A stretch of 64,000 nucleotides of DNA from Burkholderiales bacterium RIFOXYD12_FULL_59_19 (GTDB taxonomy: Bacteria > Pseudomonadota > Gammaproteobacteria > Burkholderiales > Burkholderiaceae_C). A model generated the notes under the pieces. That model was not told where the DNA came from. It did no database searches and saw nothing but the letters and a program-made list of their open reading frames with translations. Location: the NCBI GenBank assembly GCA_001771065.1, contig MESQ01000048.1, positions 62,001-126,000 on the forward strand, read 5' to 3'. Position numbers and translations under genes: made by a program. Positions 34,730 through 44,577 of the stretch are shown in pieces (position 1 is the stretch's first letter; every line of letters starts with the position of its first letter).

Positions 34730-36413
34730 CCGCATTGCCCACGGTGGGGGCAAAAATGTCGTGGCCAATCAGGTCCAGGGTGCCGTAATCCTTCAAGCTG
34801 TCCTTGACCTGACCCTTGAGTCCGGCAAACCACAGCTCGATGCCCTGCTGCGTCAAGTCATGGTGCAGGTTGACCAGCATGTCGGCAGCCGTGATGTCGA
34901 TGTCGGTGATGGCATCGGCCACCACCACCAGGCGCAATGTGGGGGTGGGTGCGCTGGCAATGGCGTGATGCACCTGTTCCTGAAAAATCTCGCCGTTGGC
35001 AAAAAAGAGTTGTGCATCCCAGCGAAACAGCACCAGGCCGGGCACACGCCGCCCCTCGGGGTGCCGGGTGATGTCGTGGTACCCCTTGGTGCCGTCCACC
35101 CGCGCCAGCACGGCAAAGTAAGGGTGCCAGGCGTTCCACAGCAGCACCAGCATGGCCAGCGCCAGGGTGATGACAATGCCTTCCATGACGCCAATCAGCG
35201 CCACGCCGACAAAGCTGGTCAGCGACAGGGCAAATTCCATCTTGCGTTGTCGGAACATCTCGCGCATGCCCGCCACATCGGCAAACGACAGGCAGGCCGC
35301 AATGACCACGGCGCCCAACAAGGCGCTGGGCAGGCTTTGCAGCCATTCGGTGCCCCAGACCAGCAGCAGCGCAATGGCCAGCGCCCCTACCAGCCCGGTT
35401 ACTTGTGTTTTGGCCCCGGCGGCTTCGGCCACCGGCGTGCGTGAGGCGCTGCTGCTGATGGCAAACCCCTGAAACAAGCCGGTGCTGATGTTGGCCAGGC
35501 CCACCGCCACCATCTCCTGGCTCTGGCTGACCCGGTAGCCGCCCCGCTGCGCCAGCGCGCGCGACAACACACTGGTGTCAGTGAACGACAGCAGCGAAAT
35601 AATGACGGCACCCGGCAGCAATTGCCGCACCTCGTACCACGACACCGCCGGAAACTGCCAGTCTGGCAGACCCTGCGGCAGACGCCCCAAGACGGTCAAA
35701 TGGGCGGTATTGGCTAGGTCAAACCAGGCCGACACGCCCGTGGCCAGCAGCACCACCAGCAACAGGCCCGGCCAGCGCGGCCGAAGTTTCGCCAGTAACA
35801 AAATCAGAGTCAGGCTGATGCTGCCGACAGCCAATGCCACCCAGTTGCCCTGCCCGTTGGCCACACTTTGCAGCAGATGGTGCACCTGGTCCGGCAGGTC
35901 GCGCGCCTTGGACCCAATGCCCAGTATTTTGGGCAATTGGCCCACCAGCACGGTCAGGGCGATGGCGTTCAAAAAGCCAATACGAATCGGTTTGGACAGC
36001 AGGTCAGCCAACATGCCCAGGCGGGCCAGCCCGATCAGCATGGAGCACATTCCGGACAACATGGCCAGCATGCCCGCCAGCACCACAGCGCGCTCCACAC
36101 TGCCCGCGGCCAGCGGCAGGATCAGTGCCGCAATCACGGCCGTCAGGGTCGAATCGGGGCCCAGCACCAGGATGCGGCTGGGGCCAAAAATGGCATACAC
36201 GATCAGGGGAATGATGGTGGCATACAAGCCATGGATGGCGGGCAAGCCCGATGCCTCGGCATAACCCATGCCCACCGGCACCAGAATGGCGGTGAGCGCC
36301 AGGCCCGCCATCAGGTCGGGCAGCAACCAGGCTTTTTGGTAGTGCAGCAAGGTGGTCAAGCCCGGCGCCCAGCCGGGCAGCAAGCGGATGTTTTTCCAGT
36401 CCAGGCGCGTCAT
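34674..36413 (-). CDS. SulP-family anion permease with STAS domain
   Basis: A 579-residue inner-membrane transporter. The N-terminal signature (LLPDLMAGLALTAILVPVGMGYAEASGLPAIHG) and the GPSRILVLGPDSTLTAVIA segment identify the SulP/SLC26 family, with about a dozen helices to residue 430. A cytoplasmic STAS domain (about 455-565) ends the protein. Members carry sulfate, bicarbonate or C4-dicarboxylates; the sequence does not decide. There is no carbonic anhydrase or sulfur-assimilation gene beside it. The 3' end overlaps the radical SAM gene. Confidence 0.9.
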   Translation of the reverse strand: MTRLDWKNIRLLPGWAPGLTTLLHYQKAWLLPDLMAGLALTAILVPVGMGYAEASGLPAIHGLYATIIPLIVYAIFGPSRILVLGPDSTLTAVIAALILPLAAGSVERAVVLAGMLAMLSGMCSMLIGLARLGMLADLLSKPIRIGFLNAIALTVLVGQLPKILGIGSKARDLPDQVHHLLQSVANGQGNWVALAVGSISLTLILLLAKLRPRWPGLLLVVLLATGVSAWFDLANTAHLTVLGRLPQGLPDWQFPAVSWYEVRQLLPGAVIISLLSFTDTSVLSRALAQRGGYRVSQSQEMVAVGLANISTGLFQGFAISSSASRTPVAEAAGAKTQVTGLVGALAIALLLVWGTEWLQSLPSALLGAVVIAACLSFADVAGMREMFRQRKMEFALSLTSFVGVALIGVMEGIVITLALAMLVLLWNAWHPYFAVLARVDGTKGYHDITRHPEGRRVPGLVLFRWDAQLFFANGEIFQEQVHHAIASAPTPTLRLVVVADAITDIDITAADMLVNLHHDLTQQGIELWFAGLKGQVKDSLKDYGTLDLIGHDIFAPTVGNAVNLYRTTHSVDWKDWDEV

Positions 36414-36541
36414 ATCAGGCGCCTGTGGTGGGAAGCCGGCAATGGGATGAAGTCAAGGCAGTGGTCATGATTGCACCTAAGTTTACGACCCGGCAAGCCT
36501 GCCTGGCGCTTTACTTTGCCTGCCCCGTTACCATTGCCTGC

Positions 36542-36961
36542 ATGAAAAAGAACGCCCCGTCCTCCCATGCCGCCTGCCCCTGCGACAGCGGCTTGCCCTA
36601 TGGCGACTGTTGCGGCCTGTGGCACGCGGGTTTGGCGCAAGGCGTGCGCGCTCCCACGCCCGAGGCGCTGATGCGCTCGCGTTACAGCGCCTACGGGCTG
36701 GGCTTGATCGACTACCTGCTGGCCACCTGGCACCCGTCCACGTCCCCCGGCGAGCTGGAACTGCCGCCGCTCAAATGGCTTGGCCTGGAAGTGCGCCAGA
36801 CGCAGGCCACGGGTGACGCGGGCGTGGTGGAGTTTGTGGCGCGTTACCGCGAAAGCGGGCGCGGCGGGCGCATGCATGAGATCAGCCGGTTTGTGCGTGA
36901 AGACGGGCGCTGGCTGTACATTGACGGTGAGCAGCTGGACCTTGATGGTGGGGCGTTGTAG
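36542..36961 (+). CDS. YchJ-family SEC-C motif protein
   Basis: A 139-residue protein with a cysteine-rich N-terminus (CPCDSGLPYGDCCG), the SEC-C type metal-binding motif at the start of YchJ proteins, and an NTF2-like body (ALMRSRYSAYGLGLIDYLLATWHPS, then FVARYRESGRGGRMHEISRF). The function is unknown; a zinc-binding role is likely. The ATG at 36542 gives the usual length; upstream in-frame residues do not match the family. The small gap of 128 bases to the divergent SulP gene could hold both promoters. Confidence 0.85.
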   Translation: MKKNAPSSHAACPCDSGLPYGDCCGLWHAGLAQGVRAPTPEALMRSRYSAYGLGLIDYLLATWHPSTSPGELELPPLKWLGLEVRQTQATGDAGVVEFVARYRESGRGGRMHEISRFVREDGRWLYIDGEQLDLDGGAL

Positions 36962-36995
36962 GATGTTGTCGGGCGGACTGAAGCCCGCCCAAAGC

Positions 36996-38321
36996 CTACA
37001 ACGTCGGGCCGATCCGTTTTACCAGCACCGGGGTTGGTGGTGGGGCCTGGTCGCTGATGTGCAGCATGGCCAACAACGTCTGTCGGGCGCACTCGGCGGC
37101 GCTGGTGTCGGCGGCGTGCACCACCGCCAGCACCTCGCCCGCCTGTACCGCCTGGCCCAGCTGGACAAACTGGTTCAAGCCCACCCGCGCGTCGATGGTG
37201 TCGCTGGCCCGGCGCCGGCCACCACCGAGTTCCACCACGGCCAGGCCGATGTCGCGTGTGGCCATGCCAGCAACAAAACCACTGCGCGGCGCCAGCACCG
37301 GCAGTTGAACCGGTGCCGGTGGCAGGTAATGGCCGGGGCGCTCGCAAAAGTCTGCCGGGCCGCCCAGCGCGGTGACCATACGTGCGAAATGTTCCAGCGC
37401 GCGGCCACTGTGCAGGGCGTCATCAACCTGTTGCAGCGCCTGCGCGTTGTTATCCGCCAGCCTGCCCATGAGCAGCAGTTCGGCGGACAGGGCGCGGGTG
37501 ACCTCCAGCAAACGCGACTCGCGCCACTTGCCGGTCAAAAAGTCGAGCGCCTCCAGCACTTCCAGCGCATTGCCACAGCTGCGGCCCAGCACCTGGTTCA
37601 TGTCGGTGAGCCAGGCGCGTGTGGGCAGCCCGGCACCGTTGGCCACTTGCACCAGCGACTCGGCCAGGGTGGTGGCCATGGCCAGCGAATCGGCAAAGGC
37701 GCCGTTGCCCACTTTCACATCCATCACCAGCCCCTGCAGGCCGGCGGCGAGCTTTTTCGACAGGATGCTGGCGGTGATCAAAGGCACCGATTCGACCGTG
37801 GCGGTCACATCGCGAATGGCGTACAGCCTGCGGTCGGCCGGCGCCAGCTCCGCCGTCTGACCAATGATGGCGCAGCCCGCACTTTTCAGCGCACTGTGCA
37901 GCGTGGACAGATCCGGCGCGCACTGGTAGCCGGGAATGCTGGTTAGCTTGTCGAGCGTGCCACCGGTGTGGCCCAAGCCACGGCCCGAGATCATCGGCAC
38001 CACGCCGCCACACGCCGCCACGATGGGAGCCAGCATCAGGCTCACCTTGTCACCGACCCCGCCGGTGGAATGTTTGTCGAGCACCGGGCCGTGCAGGTGG
38101 GCGGCGCGCCAGTCCATCACCAGGCCGGAATGGGTCATGGCCTGGGTCAGGTCAACTGTCTCCAAGCGGCTCATGCCCTTGAGGAACATGGCCATGGCCA
38201 GTGCGGCGGCTTGGCCTTCGCTCCAGGAGCCATCCACCAGGCCACGCACAAAAGCGTCGATGTGGCTACGCGCCAGTGTCTGGCCGTCGCGTTTGATGCG
38301 GATGATTTCTTGTGCCAGCAT
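36996..38321 (-). CDS. deoA: Thymidine phosphorylase
   Basis: A 441-residue enzyme that splits thymidine and deoxyuridine with phosphate into base and deoxyribose 1-phosphate. The signature HGPVLDKHSTGGVGDKVS is present, followed by the SGRGLGHTGGTLDKLTSIPG region with the phosphate and substrate residues. The length is typical. It is the last gene of a four-gene minus-strand operon (cdd, purine nucleoside phosphorylase, deoC, deoA), nine bases after deoC. The phosphopentomutase gene deoB, needed to pass deoxyribose 1-phosphate to DeoC, is not in the window. Confidence 0.95.
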   Translation of the reverse strand: MLAQEIIRIKRDGQTLARSHIDAFVRGLVDGSWSEGQAAALAMAMFLKGMSRLETVDLTQAMTHSGLVMDWRAAHLHGPVLDKHSTGGVGDKVSLMLAPIVAACGGVVPMISGRGLGHTGGTLDKLTSIPGYQCAPDLSTLHSALKSAGCAIIGQTAELAPADRRLYAIRDVTATVESVPLITASILSKKLAAGLQGLVMDVKVGNGAFADSLAMATTLAESLVQVANGAGLPTRAWLTDMNQVLGRSCGNALEVLEALDFLTGKWRESRLLEVTRALSAELLLMGRLADNNAQALQQVDDALHSGRALEHFARMVTALGGPADFCERPGHYLPPAPVQLPVLAPRSGFVAGMATRDIGLAVVELGGGRRRASDTIDARVGLNQFVQLGQAVQAGEVLAVVHAADTSAAECARQTLLAMLHISDQAPPPTPVLVKRIGPTL

Positions 38322-38330
38322 GGTGAGGTT

Positions 38331-39131
38331 TTAATACGCGCCGGGTGGTGCGGTGCCGGGCTCAGCCGCGCCGGACAACACCGCCTCGATGTCGTTCAAC
38401 AGGCTGCTGGCGCCGATGCGAAAGCGCTGTGGTGTCAGCGCGGGTGCACCCAGCAGTTCTTGCGCCAGGGCCAGGTAGGCGGCAGCCTCGGCCACGGTGC
38501 GAATGCCGCCGGCGGCCTTGAAGCCCACGCGTGTTTGTGCGGCGGGGCTGGCGGCAATGGCCCCGAGCATGATGCGCGCGGCTTCCAGCGTGGCATTGAC
38601 CGGGATTTTGCCGGTGCTGGTTTTTAAAAAATCGGCGCCGCTGTCCAGGCTCAACTGGCAGGCGCGTTGAATCAGCGCAGGTGTTTGGAGTTCGCCGGTT
38701 TCCAGAATCACTTTGAGCAGCAAGCCGGGGCAGGCTCGGCGCACGGCGTTCAGCAGTTGGCTTACGGCGCGTTCGTCACCGGCCATCAGGCTGCGGTAGG
38801 GCAGCACCACATCGACTTCCTGCGCGCCGGCTAGCACGATCTGTTCGGCATCAAGCACGGCGGCGTTGATGTCGGCATGGCCGTGCGGGAAATTAGCGAC
38901 CGCTACCACGGCCACGGACGCTGGCAATTGCGCCCGGGCGAAAGCCGCCAGGCGCGGCCAGACGCAGACCGCAGCCACCGGGCCAAACGGGCTTTGCGCG
39001 CGCTGGCACAAAGTCGCAATGTCGGCCTCGGTGTCGGAGTCATTCAAGCTGGTGAGGTCGAGGCAGGCCAAAGCCAGACGGGCGCTGGCCTGCGGGTTGT
39101 TTGGCCATTGGGTTGGCAAAGGGGGGGTCAT
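38331..39131 (-). CDS. deoC: Deoxyribose-phosphate aldolase
   Basis: A 266-residue class I aldolase that converts deoxyribose 5-phosphate to acetaldehyde and glyceraldehyde 3-phosphate. The Schiff-base lysine lies in FLKTSTGK, with the second catalytic lysine in VGFKAAGGIRT and the acidic residue in EVDVVLPYRSL. The start overlaps the end of the phosphorylase gene by four bases. Its product acetaldehyde is also the substrate of the EutE encoded 6 kb away on the other strand. Confidence 0.95.
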   Translation of the reverse strand: MTPPLPTQWPNNPQASARLALACLDLTSLNDSDTEADIATLCQRAQSPFGPVAAVCVWPRLAAFARAQLPASVAVVAVANFPHGHADINAAVLDAEQIVLAGAQEVDVVLPYRSLMAGDERAVSQLLNAVRRACPGLLLKVILETGELQTPALIQRACQLSLDSGADFLKTSTGKIPVNATLEAARIMLGAIAASPAAQTRVGFKAAGGIRTVAEAAAYLALAQELLGAPALTPQRFRIGASSLLNDIEAVLSGAAEPGTAPPGAY

Positions 39132-39931
39132 GAGGGAAGGTCCATCTTGGTAACGATGTCAGCCAGCAAGCGGCTGGCGGCAACGCTGCCCAACTGGGCT
39201 TGCTGCAGGGTGTGGGCGTGGCTCAGGTGCTCGGTCGACATGCCCGCACCCAGGTTGGTGATGAAGGACAGCGCCAGCACGCGCAGCCCCAGGTGCCTTG
39301 CCAGAATGGTTTCGGGCACGGTGCTCATGCCCACGGCATCGGCACCCAGCAGCCGCAACATGCGGATCTCGGCCGGGGTTTCAAACTGCGGGCCAAATGC
39401 CCAGGCGTACACGCCTTCAAACAACGTGACGCCGTGCGTTTGCGCCACGCGCCGGGCATGGGCGCGCAGCGTCGGGTCGTAGGCGTCGACCATGTTGACA
39501 AAACGCTCAGACCCGCTGCGGCCTACCAGCGGCGAGCGCTGCGGCAGGTTGATGTGGTCGCTCAGCAGCATCAGGCTTTGTGGCGGCATGTCAGGGTTCA
39601 AACTGCCGGCCGCGTTGGTCTGCACCAGGGTGTGGCAACCCAGGTCTTGCAACACGCGCAGCGGCACCGCCATGCTGTCGATCACACCCGTTTCATAACC
39701 ATGCTGGCGCCCGCTCAGCACGGCCACGGGCTGTGCGCCCAGGTGGCCAAGCCACAGGCTGCCACTGTGGCCGGCCACACCGGCTTGCGGAAAACCGGCC
39801 AGCTCGGGGTACGGGATCTGGGTGGCGTTGGTGAGGTGGTCGGTCAAGGTGCCCCAGCCCGAGCCCAGCACCACCGCAATGCGGGGTTGTAGGTCCGGGG
39901 CACGCTGGCGGATGGTGTCGATGGCGTTCAT
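39128..39931 (-). CDS. Purine nucleoside phosphorylase (PNP/MTAP family)
   Basis: A 267-residue trimer-type purine nucleoside phosphorylase. IAVVLGSGWG is the phosphate-binding start, followed by AGHSGSLWLG, LSGRQHGYE, LVQTNAAGSLN and the purine-binding FGPQFETPAEIRMLRLLGADAVGMST. It releases purine bases and ribose or deoxyribose 1-phosphate. The ATG at 39931 gives the family length; the longer frame is the antisense or other frame of cdd. It lies 20 bases after cdd and overlaps deoC. The xanthosine-specific XapA subtype cannot be excluded. Confidence 0.93.
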   Translation of the reverse strand: MNAIDTIRQRAPDLQPRIAVVLGSGWGTLTDHLTNATQIPYPELAGFPQAGVAGHSGSLWLGHLGAQPVAVLSGRQHGYETGVIDSMAVPLRVLQDLGCHTLVQTNAAGSLNPDMPPQSLMLLSDHINLPQRSPLVGRSGSERFVNMVDAYDPTLRAHARRVAQTHGVTLFEGVYAWAFGPQFETPAEIRMLRLLGADAVGMSTVPETILARHLGLRVLALSFITNLGAGMSTEHLSHAHTLQQAQLGSVAASRLLADIVTKMDLPS

Positions 39932-39951
39932 GGGGTGTGATCGGAAATGCT

Positions 39952-40383
39952 TTAGTTGCCCTTGATGTGGCCCGGCCCAAAGCTCTCGGGCAGCAATTGC
40001 GCCAGGGTGTGGCGCGGGCCCAGCGTCAGCTCGTTGGCGCTCTGGATGATTAAATCGGGCGCGCCAAATTCGCGCAGTTTTTGGCGGCAGCCGCCGCAGG
40101 GCGTGATCCAGCTGCCGTTGCCGCCGCTGCCCACCACCAGCACGGCGCGGGCCTGTCGGCCGCCGGCCAGCACCATCGCGCTCAAGGCAGCCGCTTCGGC
40201 GCACAGGCCCTCGGGGTAGGCGGCGTTTTCCACGTTACAGCCCGCATGGATGTGGCCCTGCGCGTCAAGCACGGCAGCACCGACGGGGTAGTTGGAATAA
40301 GGCGCATAGGCCTGGCGTTGGGCCTGGCGCGCGGTGGCTAGCAGCGCGTCTTGCTGGGTCTGGGTCAGGTCAAAGCTAGGCAT
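39952..40383 (-). CDS. cdd: Cytidine deaminase
   Basis: A 143-residue zinc deaminase converting cytidine and deoxycytidine to uridine forms. Zinc ligands and catalytic Glu lie in CAEAAALS and PCGGCRQ, and the start region YAPYSNYPVGAAVLD is typical of the small tetrameric class. It is the first gene of the nucleoside operon. The 124 bases to the divergent eutR should carry both promoters. A short stretch of this gene reappears as a fragment at 57595-57632. Confidence 0.95.
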   Translation of the reverse strand: MPSFDLTQTQQDALLATARQAQRQAYAPYSNYPVGAAVLDAQGHIHAGCNVENAAYPEGLCAEAAALSAMVLAGGRQARAVLVVGSGGNGSWITPCGGCRQKLREFGAPDLIIQSANELTLGPRHTLAQLLPESFGPGHIKGN

Positions 40384-40507
40384 GGATGCACTTTACCGCG
40401 TTTGGGCATCGGCGCCGCGCGGGGTGTGCCGGCAGACTTGGCAAAATTTGCCCCGCTGTACAGGATTACCTCTATTGACATGCACTTGTTGCCCGAAAAA
40501 AATAGCA

Positions 40508-41560
40508 ATGGCCCCAGTCCCGGCCCGGAAATTGCATGAGCAGTTTGACGCCTATCTACTTCAAACAGAGTTTTTTCTCTTGACTACCAAGCCATCCTCG
40601 TTGACTCAGCCTGCGCCTCAGTGGCGGGCAACGCAATCGGCGGGTGTGGACCAGTTGGCGCAAAGTATTTCCGGCTGGGATCAGGTCTATGACCAAACCT
40701 CGCCGGGGCAGTTTTATGGCGGGCTGACCGAGCTGATGTTGGGCCAGGTGCAGTTGTTCATCGAGTCTTCCAGCCACGCGCTGGTGCAGACTTGCAAAAC
40801 CTGGCCTGGGGCTACCTGGTTTGGCATTCCGGTGCAACGCCGGCAAATAGTGCGTGTTGATGGTACGCGGGTCGCGTCCGACATGCTGGCGCTGCACACG
40901 GGTCACGGCGACTTTCAACTGACCACGCCCGATGATTTTGGTTTTTTGGGTATCGTGATTCAAACCGAGTGGCTGCGCCAATACGCGGCCCTCGAACACA
41001 GTGAGTTGCCAGAGGCGCTGTTGACCCAACGTGTTTTGCAAGTCCCAGACGACTGTCTGGAGGCCTTTCGCCGTTGGTTGTGCCAACTACTTTTGGAGCA
41101 GCCGGCGCAGGTGGCGGGGCTTACGTTGCAGGGACAGCAATATTTTCTGAATGAGGCCGTCGCTGGCCTGGTGCAGCTCCTGACGCACGGAAAAAACGGG
41201 CCCCGCGAAAACGTGTCCGCGCAGCATGCGCGGCGTACGCTGCGCCGCGCCAGAGACTATCTTCAGGCGCACACCGACCGTTGTGTGACGGTGCATGAAC
41301 TGTGCGAGCAGCTCGGCTCCAGCCCGCGGGCGCTGCAGGATTGCTTTCGCAAGTACGTTGGTCTGTCACCCAAAACCTACCTGAAAGCCCTGAAGCTCAA
41401 CGAGGCTCGCCGTGAGCTGCGCCGCGCTGACTCAAGTCTGGCCAGCGTGAGTGATGTCGCCGAGCGCTACGGCTTCTGGCATTTGAGCCAGTTTGCTGCC
41501 GACTACCGCTGGTTATTTGGCGAACTGCCCTCGGAAACCTTGCGCAAGCGCAGTCCTTGA
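40508..41560 (+). CDS. eutR: EutR-type AraC-family activator of ethanolamine utilisation
   Basis: A 350-residue regulator, the same length as enterobacterial EutR and similar along it: GWDQVYDQTSPGQFYGGLTEL, TWPGATWFGIPV and LTTPDDFGFLGIV in the sensor half, then a double helix-turn-helix (CVTVHELCEQLGSSPRALQD, YGFWHLSQFAADYRWLFGE). EutR activates the eut operon when ethanolamine and adenosylcobalamin are both present. The ATG at 40508 was chosen by family length. TTGACA at 40475 is a candidate -35 element, but no good -10 or ribosome-binding site is seen. Here the regulator precedes the operon, whereas in E. coli it is the last gene. Confidence 0.92.
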   Translation: MAPVPARKLHEQFDAYLLQTEFFLLTTKPSSLTQPAPQWRATQSAGVDQLAQSISGWDQVYDQTSPGQFYGGLTELMLGQVQLFIESSSHALVQTCKTWPGATWFGIPVQRRQIVRVDGTRVASDMLALHTGHGDFQLTTPDDFGFLGIVIQTEWLRQYAALEHSELPEALLTQRVLQVPDDCLEAFRRWLCQLLLEQPAQVAGLTLQGQQYFLNEAVAGLVQLLTHGKNGPRENVSAQHARRTLRRARDYLQAHTDRCVTVHELCEQLGSSPRALQDCFRKYVGLSPKTYLKALKLNEARRELRRADSSLASVSDVAERYGFWHLSQFAADYRWLFGELPSETLRKRSP

Positions 41561-41683
41561 GTGTTGCAACGGCCAAATCACGCCGATTTTTGCTAACGCT
41601 TGCTCGTCAAGTCTTCTCAAAATGCGCTTTTGGTACTGACGCGTGTTTGCGCGCCAGCCCGCAGTCAACCCGAATCGAGCAAG

Positions 41684-42037
41684 ATGGACGTCAAGGAAGT
41701 TGTGACCAAGGAAAGGATCATCCAGGAGTTTGTTCCTGGCAAACAGGTCACGCTGGCCCATTCCATTGCCAACCCGAGCCCCGAGTTGTGTAAAAAAATT
41801 GGTGTTCCGGGTGCCGAGGCCATTGGCATCATGACGCTGACGCCTGGCGAAACCGCCATGATTGCCGGCGATATCGCCACCAAGGCGGCGAATGTCGAGA
41901 TTGGTTTTCTGGACCGTTTCAGCGGTGCGCTGGTTATTTGTGGCTCGGTGGCCTCGGTGGACGAGGCCTTGCAACAGGTGATCAACACCCTGCGCCGGCA
42001 AATGAGCTACTCAACCTGCGAGATATCCCGCACATGA
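41684..42037 (+). CDS. eutS: EutS microcompartment shell protein (BMC-H)
   Basis: A 117-residue shell protein with the distinctive EutS start ([32 protein letters not shown]), which gives a bent hexamer thought to shape shell edges, followed by a BMC domain ([42 protein letters not shown]). The ATG at 41684 starts MDVKEV. It is the first structural gene, 123 bases after eutR; that gap shows no riboswitch or terminator. Its stop overlaps eutP by four bases. Confidence 0.94.
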   Translation: MDVKEVVTKERIIQEFVPGKQVTLAHSIANPSPELCKKIGVPGAEAIGIMTLTPGETAMIAGDIATKAANVEIGFLDRFSGALVICGSVASVDEALQQVINTLRRQMSYSTCEISRT

Positions 42038-42513
42038 ACCAGGCTGTCAAAGTGGGGCGCTTCATGCTGATCGGCCAAATTGGCGCGGGCAAAACCACGC
42101 TGTTCAATTGCCTGTTTGACAAAGACGAAGTGGCGCGCAAAACACAGGTCATGGAATTTGAAGGCGACAGCGGCATCGACACCCCGGGTGAGTACTTTAG
42201 CCACCCGCGCATGTACCACGCCCTGATCACCATGGCGGCAGACGTTGAGCGCCTGGTGTATGTGCATCCGGCCGACGTGTTTGACTGCCGCCTGCCCTAT
42301 GGCTTGCTCGACGTGTATGCCGGCAAGACCATCGATGCCATCGTCAGCAAAATGGATGTGCCGGGTGCCGACCTGCCGCGCGTTGCGCAGTTGCTGCGTG
42401 AGGCGGGTGTTTCGGGGCAGATTTTTCCGGTGTCCAGCAGTGACCCCGTGTCCATTGAACGTATACGTCGCCACCTGCTGCGCCTTGAGCAGGGCGTTAC
42501 GGAGGAACCATGA
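42034..42513 (+). CDS. eutP: EutP, P-loop protein with possible acetate kinase activity
   Basis: A 159-residue P-loop protein. The Walker A motif is [12 protein letters not shown] (14-25), followed by [30 protein letters not shown], the hallmark of EutP. EutP of Salmonella has been reported to be an acetate kinase; older annotation calls it a GTPase. It may supply ATP from acetyl phosphate inside or near the shell. It overlaps eutS and eutQ by four bases each, so the three are translationally coupled. Confidence 0.93.
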   Translation: MNQAVKVGRFMLIGQIGAGKTTLFNCLFDKDEVARKTQVMEFEGDSGIDTPGEYFSHPRMYHALITMAADVERLVYVHPADVFDCRLPYGLLDVYAGKTIDAIVSKMDVPGADLPRVAQLLREAGVSGQIFPVSSSDPVSIERIRRHLLRLEQGVTEEP

Positions 42514-43160
42514 GCAAAAAGCAATTGATTGTTGCCGCCGATGTGCGGGCTGCTGCCAAAACCGGCGTGAAGGTCATTCACCTGCACAGCCAGAATGCCA
42601 TTGTGACGGCGGAGGCACGCAGCCTGGCCAAGGAGCTTGGGGTTGAGCTGACGCTTGACCAGGTTGCACCACCAGCCAGCCCAACGCCCACGATGGATTC
42701 GGCGGATCTGAATACGGTGCGCCGGGTCATCGAGGCACAGACGCATGCGCCCGCAGATGAGGCGGTGATGAACGAGGTGCTGCGCCGCATCGAACAGGAG
42801 CGTGCCCAGCCAGGTACTGCGCAGGATGAGGTGCACATCCGCAAGATCACCTCCCTGTGCCCCAGTCCACAAACCAGCCCGAGCAGCGTCAACATGAGCC
42901 AGCTGGATCTGGCCACCCTGGACACCACCACCGCCACCCCTTGTGCCTCAGGATTCATGGGCTGGTCAAAAAATGTATTTCCCTTTACCCGAACCAGTGA
43001 CGAAATCAACCTGGTGCTTGAAGGTGAGTTGCAGTTTCATGTGGGCCAGACCCTCATCAGCGCCAAGCCGGGGGATGTGATGTGGGTGCCCAAGGGGGCG
43101 CAGGGCAAGATCGGCACGCCGACTTCCGTGCGTTATTTCTATCTGAGCTATCCGGTGTGA
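42510..43160 (+). CDS. eutQ: EutQ, cupin-type acetate kinase of the ethanolamine microcompartment
   Basis: A 216-residue protein with a variable N-terminal half and a C-terminal cupin domain (GFMGWSKNVFPFTRTSDEIN, LVLEGELQFHVGQ, KPGDVMWVPKGAQGKIGTPTSV) that matches EutQ. EutQ from Salmonella makes ATP from acetyl phosphate in vitro. The N-terminal 40 residues (LIVAADVRAAAKTG) resemble a targeting and linker segment. It is coupled to eutP upstream and followed after four bases by the GTG start of eutD. Confidence 0.93.
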   Translation: MSKKQLIVAADVRAAAKTGVKVIHLHSQNAIVTAEARSLAKELGVELTLDQVAPPASPTPTMDSADLNTVRRVIEAQTHAPADEAVMNEVLRRIEQERAQPGTAQDEVHIRKITSLCPSPQTSPSSVNMSQLDLATLDTTTATPCASGFMGWSKNVFPFTRTSDEINLVLEGELQFHVGQTLISAKPGDVMWVPKGAQGKIGTPTSVRYFYLSYPV

Positions 43161-43164
43161 CACG

Positions 43165-44226
43165 GTGAGCCTGATCACATCCTGTGAAGACTGGGCCAGG
43201 GCGCATCCGGCCAGGGTGGTGTTTCCGGATGCCCTGGATCAGCGCGTGATTGAGGCCGCCTGCAGCTTGAACCGCTGTGGCTGGGCCCGGCCCACCTTGC
43301 TGGCTAACCCGATGGCGCTGCGCGACCATTGTGTGGTGAATGGCATCGGCTTTGCCGGGTTGCGGGTGATTGATCCGGTGAACTCACCCAAAATGGACTT
43401 GTACGCTGCCAGCTTGCGTGAGCGCCGCCCCGAGATGAGTGATGAGAGCGCTCGCAGCAAGTTGACTGATCCGTTGTGGTACGCCGCAATGATGCTCGTC
43501 AGCGGCGACACCGACTACTGCATTGCTGGCAATCTGTCGTCCACCGCGTCGGTGTTGCGCGCCGCGCTGCGGGTGATCGGGTTGTCTGAAGGCAACAAAA
43601 CCCTGTCGTCCATGTTTTTCATGCTGCCGCCAGACCGCTCCCATGTGTTTGGCTTTGCCGATTGCGGTGTGGTGCCCAAACCGACGGTCGCGCAATTGGC
43701 CGACATTGCCATCAGCACGGCAGGTACTTTTTCTAACGTCACCGGAGAACAGCCGCGCGTGGCGATGCTGTCGTTCTCCACCCTGGGAAGTACCCACCAT
43801 GCGTCGGCCGAACTGGTGGCGCAGGCCACGGCGCTGGCAAAAAACCGCCGCCCCGACTTGTTGATTGACGGTGAGCTGCAATTTGATGCAGCCTTTGTGC
43901 CTGCCGTTGCCGCCCGCAAGGCCCCCGACAGTCCGGTTGCGGGCAAGGCCAATGTGTTCATCTTCCCATCGCTGTCAGAAGGCAACATTGCCTACAAGAT
44001 TGCCGAGCGACTTGGCGGCTATACCGCCCTGGGTCCGATGATCCAGGGTCTGCGGCTGCCGATGCACGACCTGTCGCGTGGCTGTAGCGCGACTGACATA
44101 TTGCAGGTGAGTTTGCTGGCCATGAAGATGTCCCCCAAGCTGGAGAGTCCGAAGCCTCACCTGTCCCCCGCCACTGCCGTGAAGGCCAGTGAGACAGGCC
44201 GCCAAGAGCGGCTCCTGTCCGTCTGA
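43165..44226 (+). CDS. eutD: EutD phosphate acetyltransferase
   Basis: A 353-residue phosphotransacetylase of the Pta family converting acetyl-CoA to acetyl phosphate and recycling CoA in the compartment. Diagnostic stretches are [58 protein letters not shown] and [13 protein letters not shown]. It lacks the N-terminal extensions of housekeeping Pta. The start is GTG at 43165, four bases after the eutQ stop, so it is presumably coupled. The extra C-terminal tail after MSPKLE is not conserved. Confidence 0.92.
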   Translation: MSLITSCEDWARAHPARVVFPDALDQRVIEAACSLNRCGWARPTLLANPMALRDHCVVNGIGFAGLRVIDPVNSPKMDLYAASLRERRPEMSDESARSKLTDPLWYAAMMLVSGDTDYCIAGNLSSTASVLRAALRVIGLSEGNKTLSSMFFMLPPDRSHVFGFADCGVVPKPTVAQLADIAISTAGTFSNVTGEQPRVAMLSFSTLGSTHHASAELVAQATALAKNRRPDLLIDGELQFDAAFVPAVAARKAPDSPVAGKANVFIFPSLSEGNIAYKIAERLGGYTALGPMIQGLRLPMHDLSRGCSATDILQVSLLAMKMSPKLESPKPHLSPATAVKASETGRQERLLSV

Positions 44227-44266
44227 TTTTTCGTTTTACCCACCTCACCACTTAAGGAGAAAGCAA

Positions 44267-44557
44267 ATGGAAGCACTTGGCATGATTGAAACAAAGGGCA
44301 TGGTTGCATTGATCGAGGCAAGCGATGCCATGGTCAAGGCGGCGCGTGTCAAGCTGGTCGGTTTCCAGCAAATTGGTGGCGGCCTGGTCACCGCCATGGT
44401 GCGCGGCGATGTGGCTGCCTGCAAGGCCGCCACCGATGCCGGTGCGGCTGCCGCCCAGCGCGTAGGCGAACTGGTGTCGGTGCATGTGATCCCGCGCCCG
44501 CACGGTGACCTGGAAGCCATCTTCCCGATCAAGGGTGATGGCAAGCCGATGGACTAA
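44267..44557 (+). CDS. eutM: EutM main shell protein (BMC-H)
   Basis: A 96-residue hexameric shell protein with the canonical BMC domain ([60 protein letters not shown], ending [15 protein letters not shown]). It should be the most abundant shell component. It has the strongest ribosome-binding site of the operon (AAGGAGA, seven bases before the ATG), in line with high output. A 40-base gap separates it from eutD. Confidence 0.95.
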   Translation: MEALGMIETKGMVALIEASDAMVKAARVKLVGFQQIGGGLVTAMVRGDVAACKAATDAGAAAAQRVGELVSVHVIPRPHGDLEAIFPIKGDGKPMD

Positions 44558-44577
44558 CCCCCTGACTGGAGCCCGCT

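Noticed and set aside
41561..41683. Possible cobalamin riboswitch before eutS
   Set aside because: At 123 bases the gap is too short for the usual element and I could not find the B12-box or the expected helices; control by EutR is a sufficient explanation.
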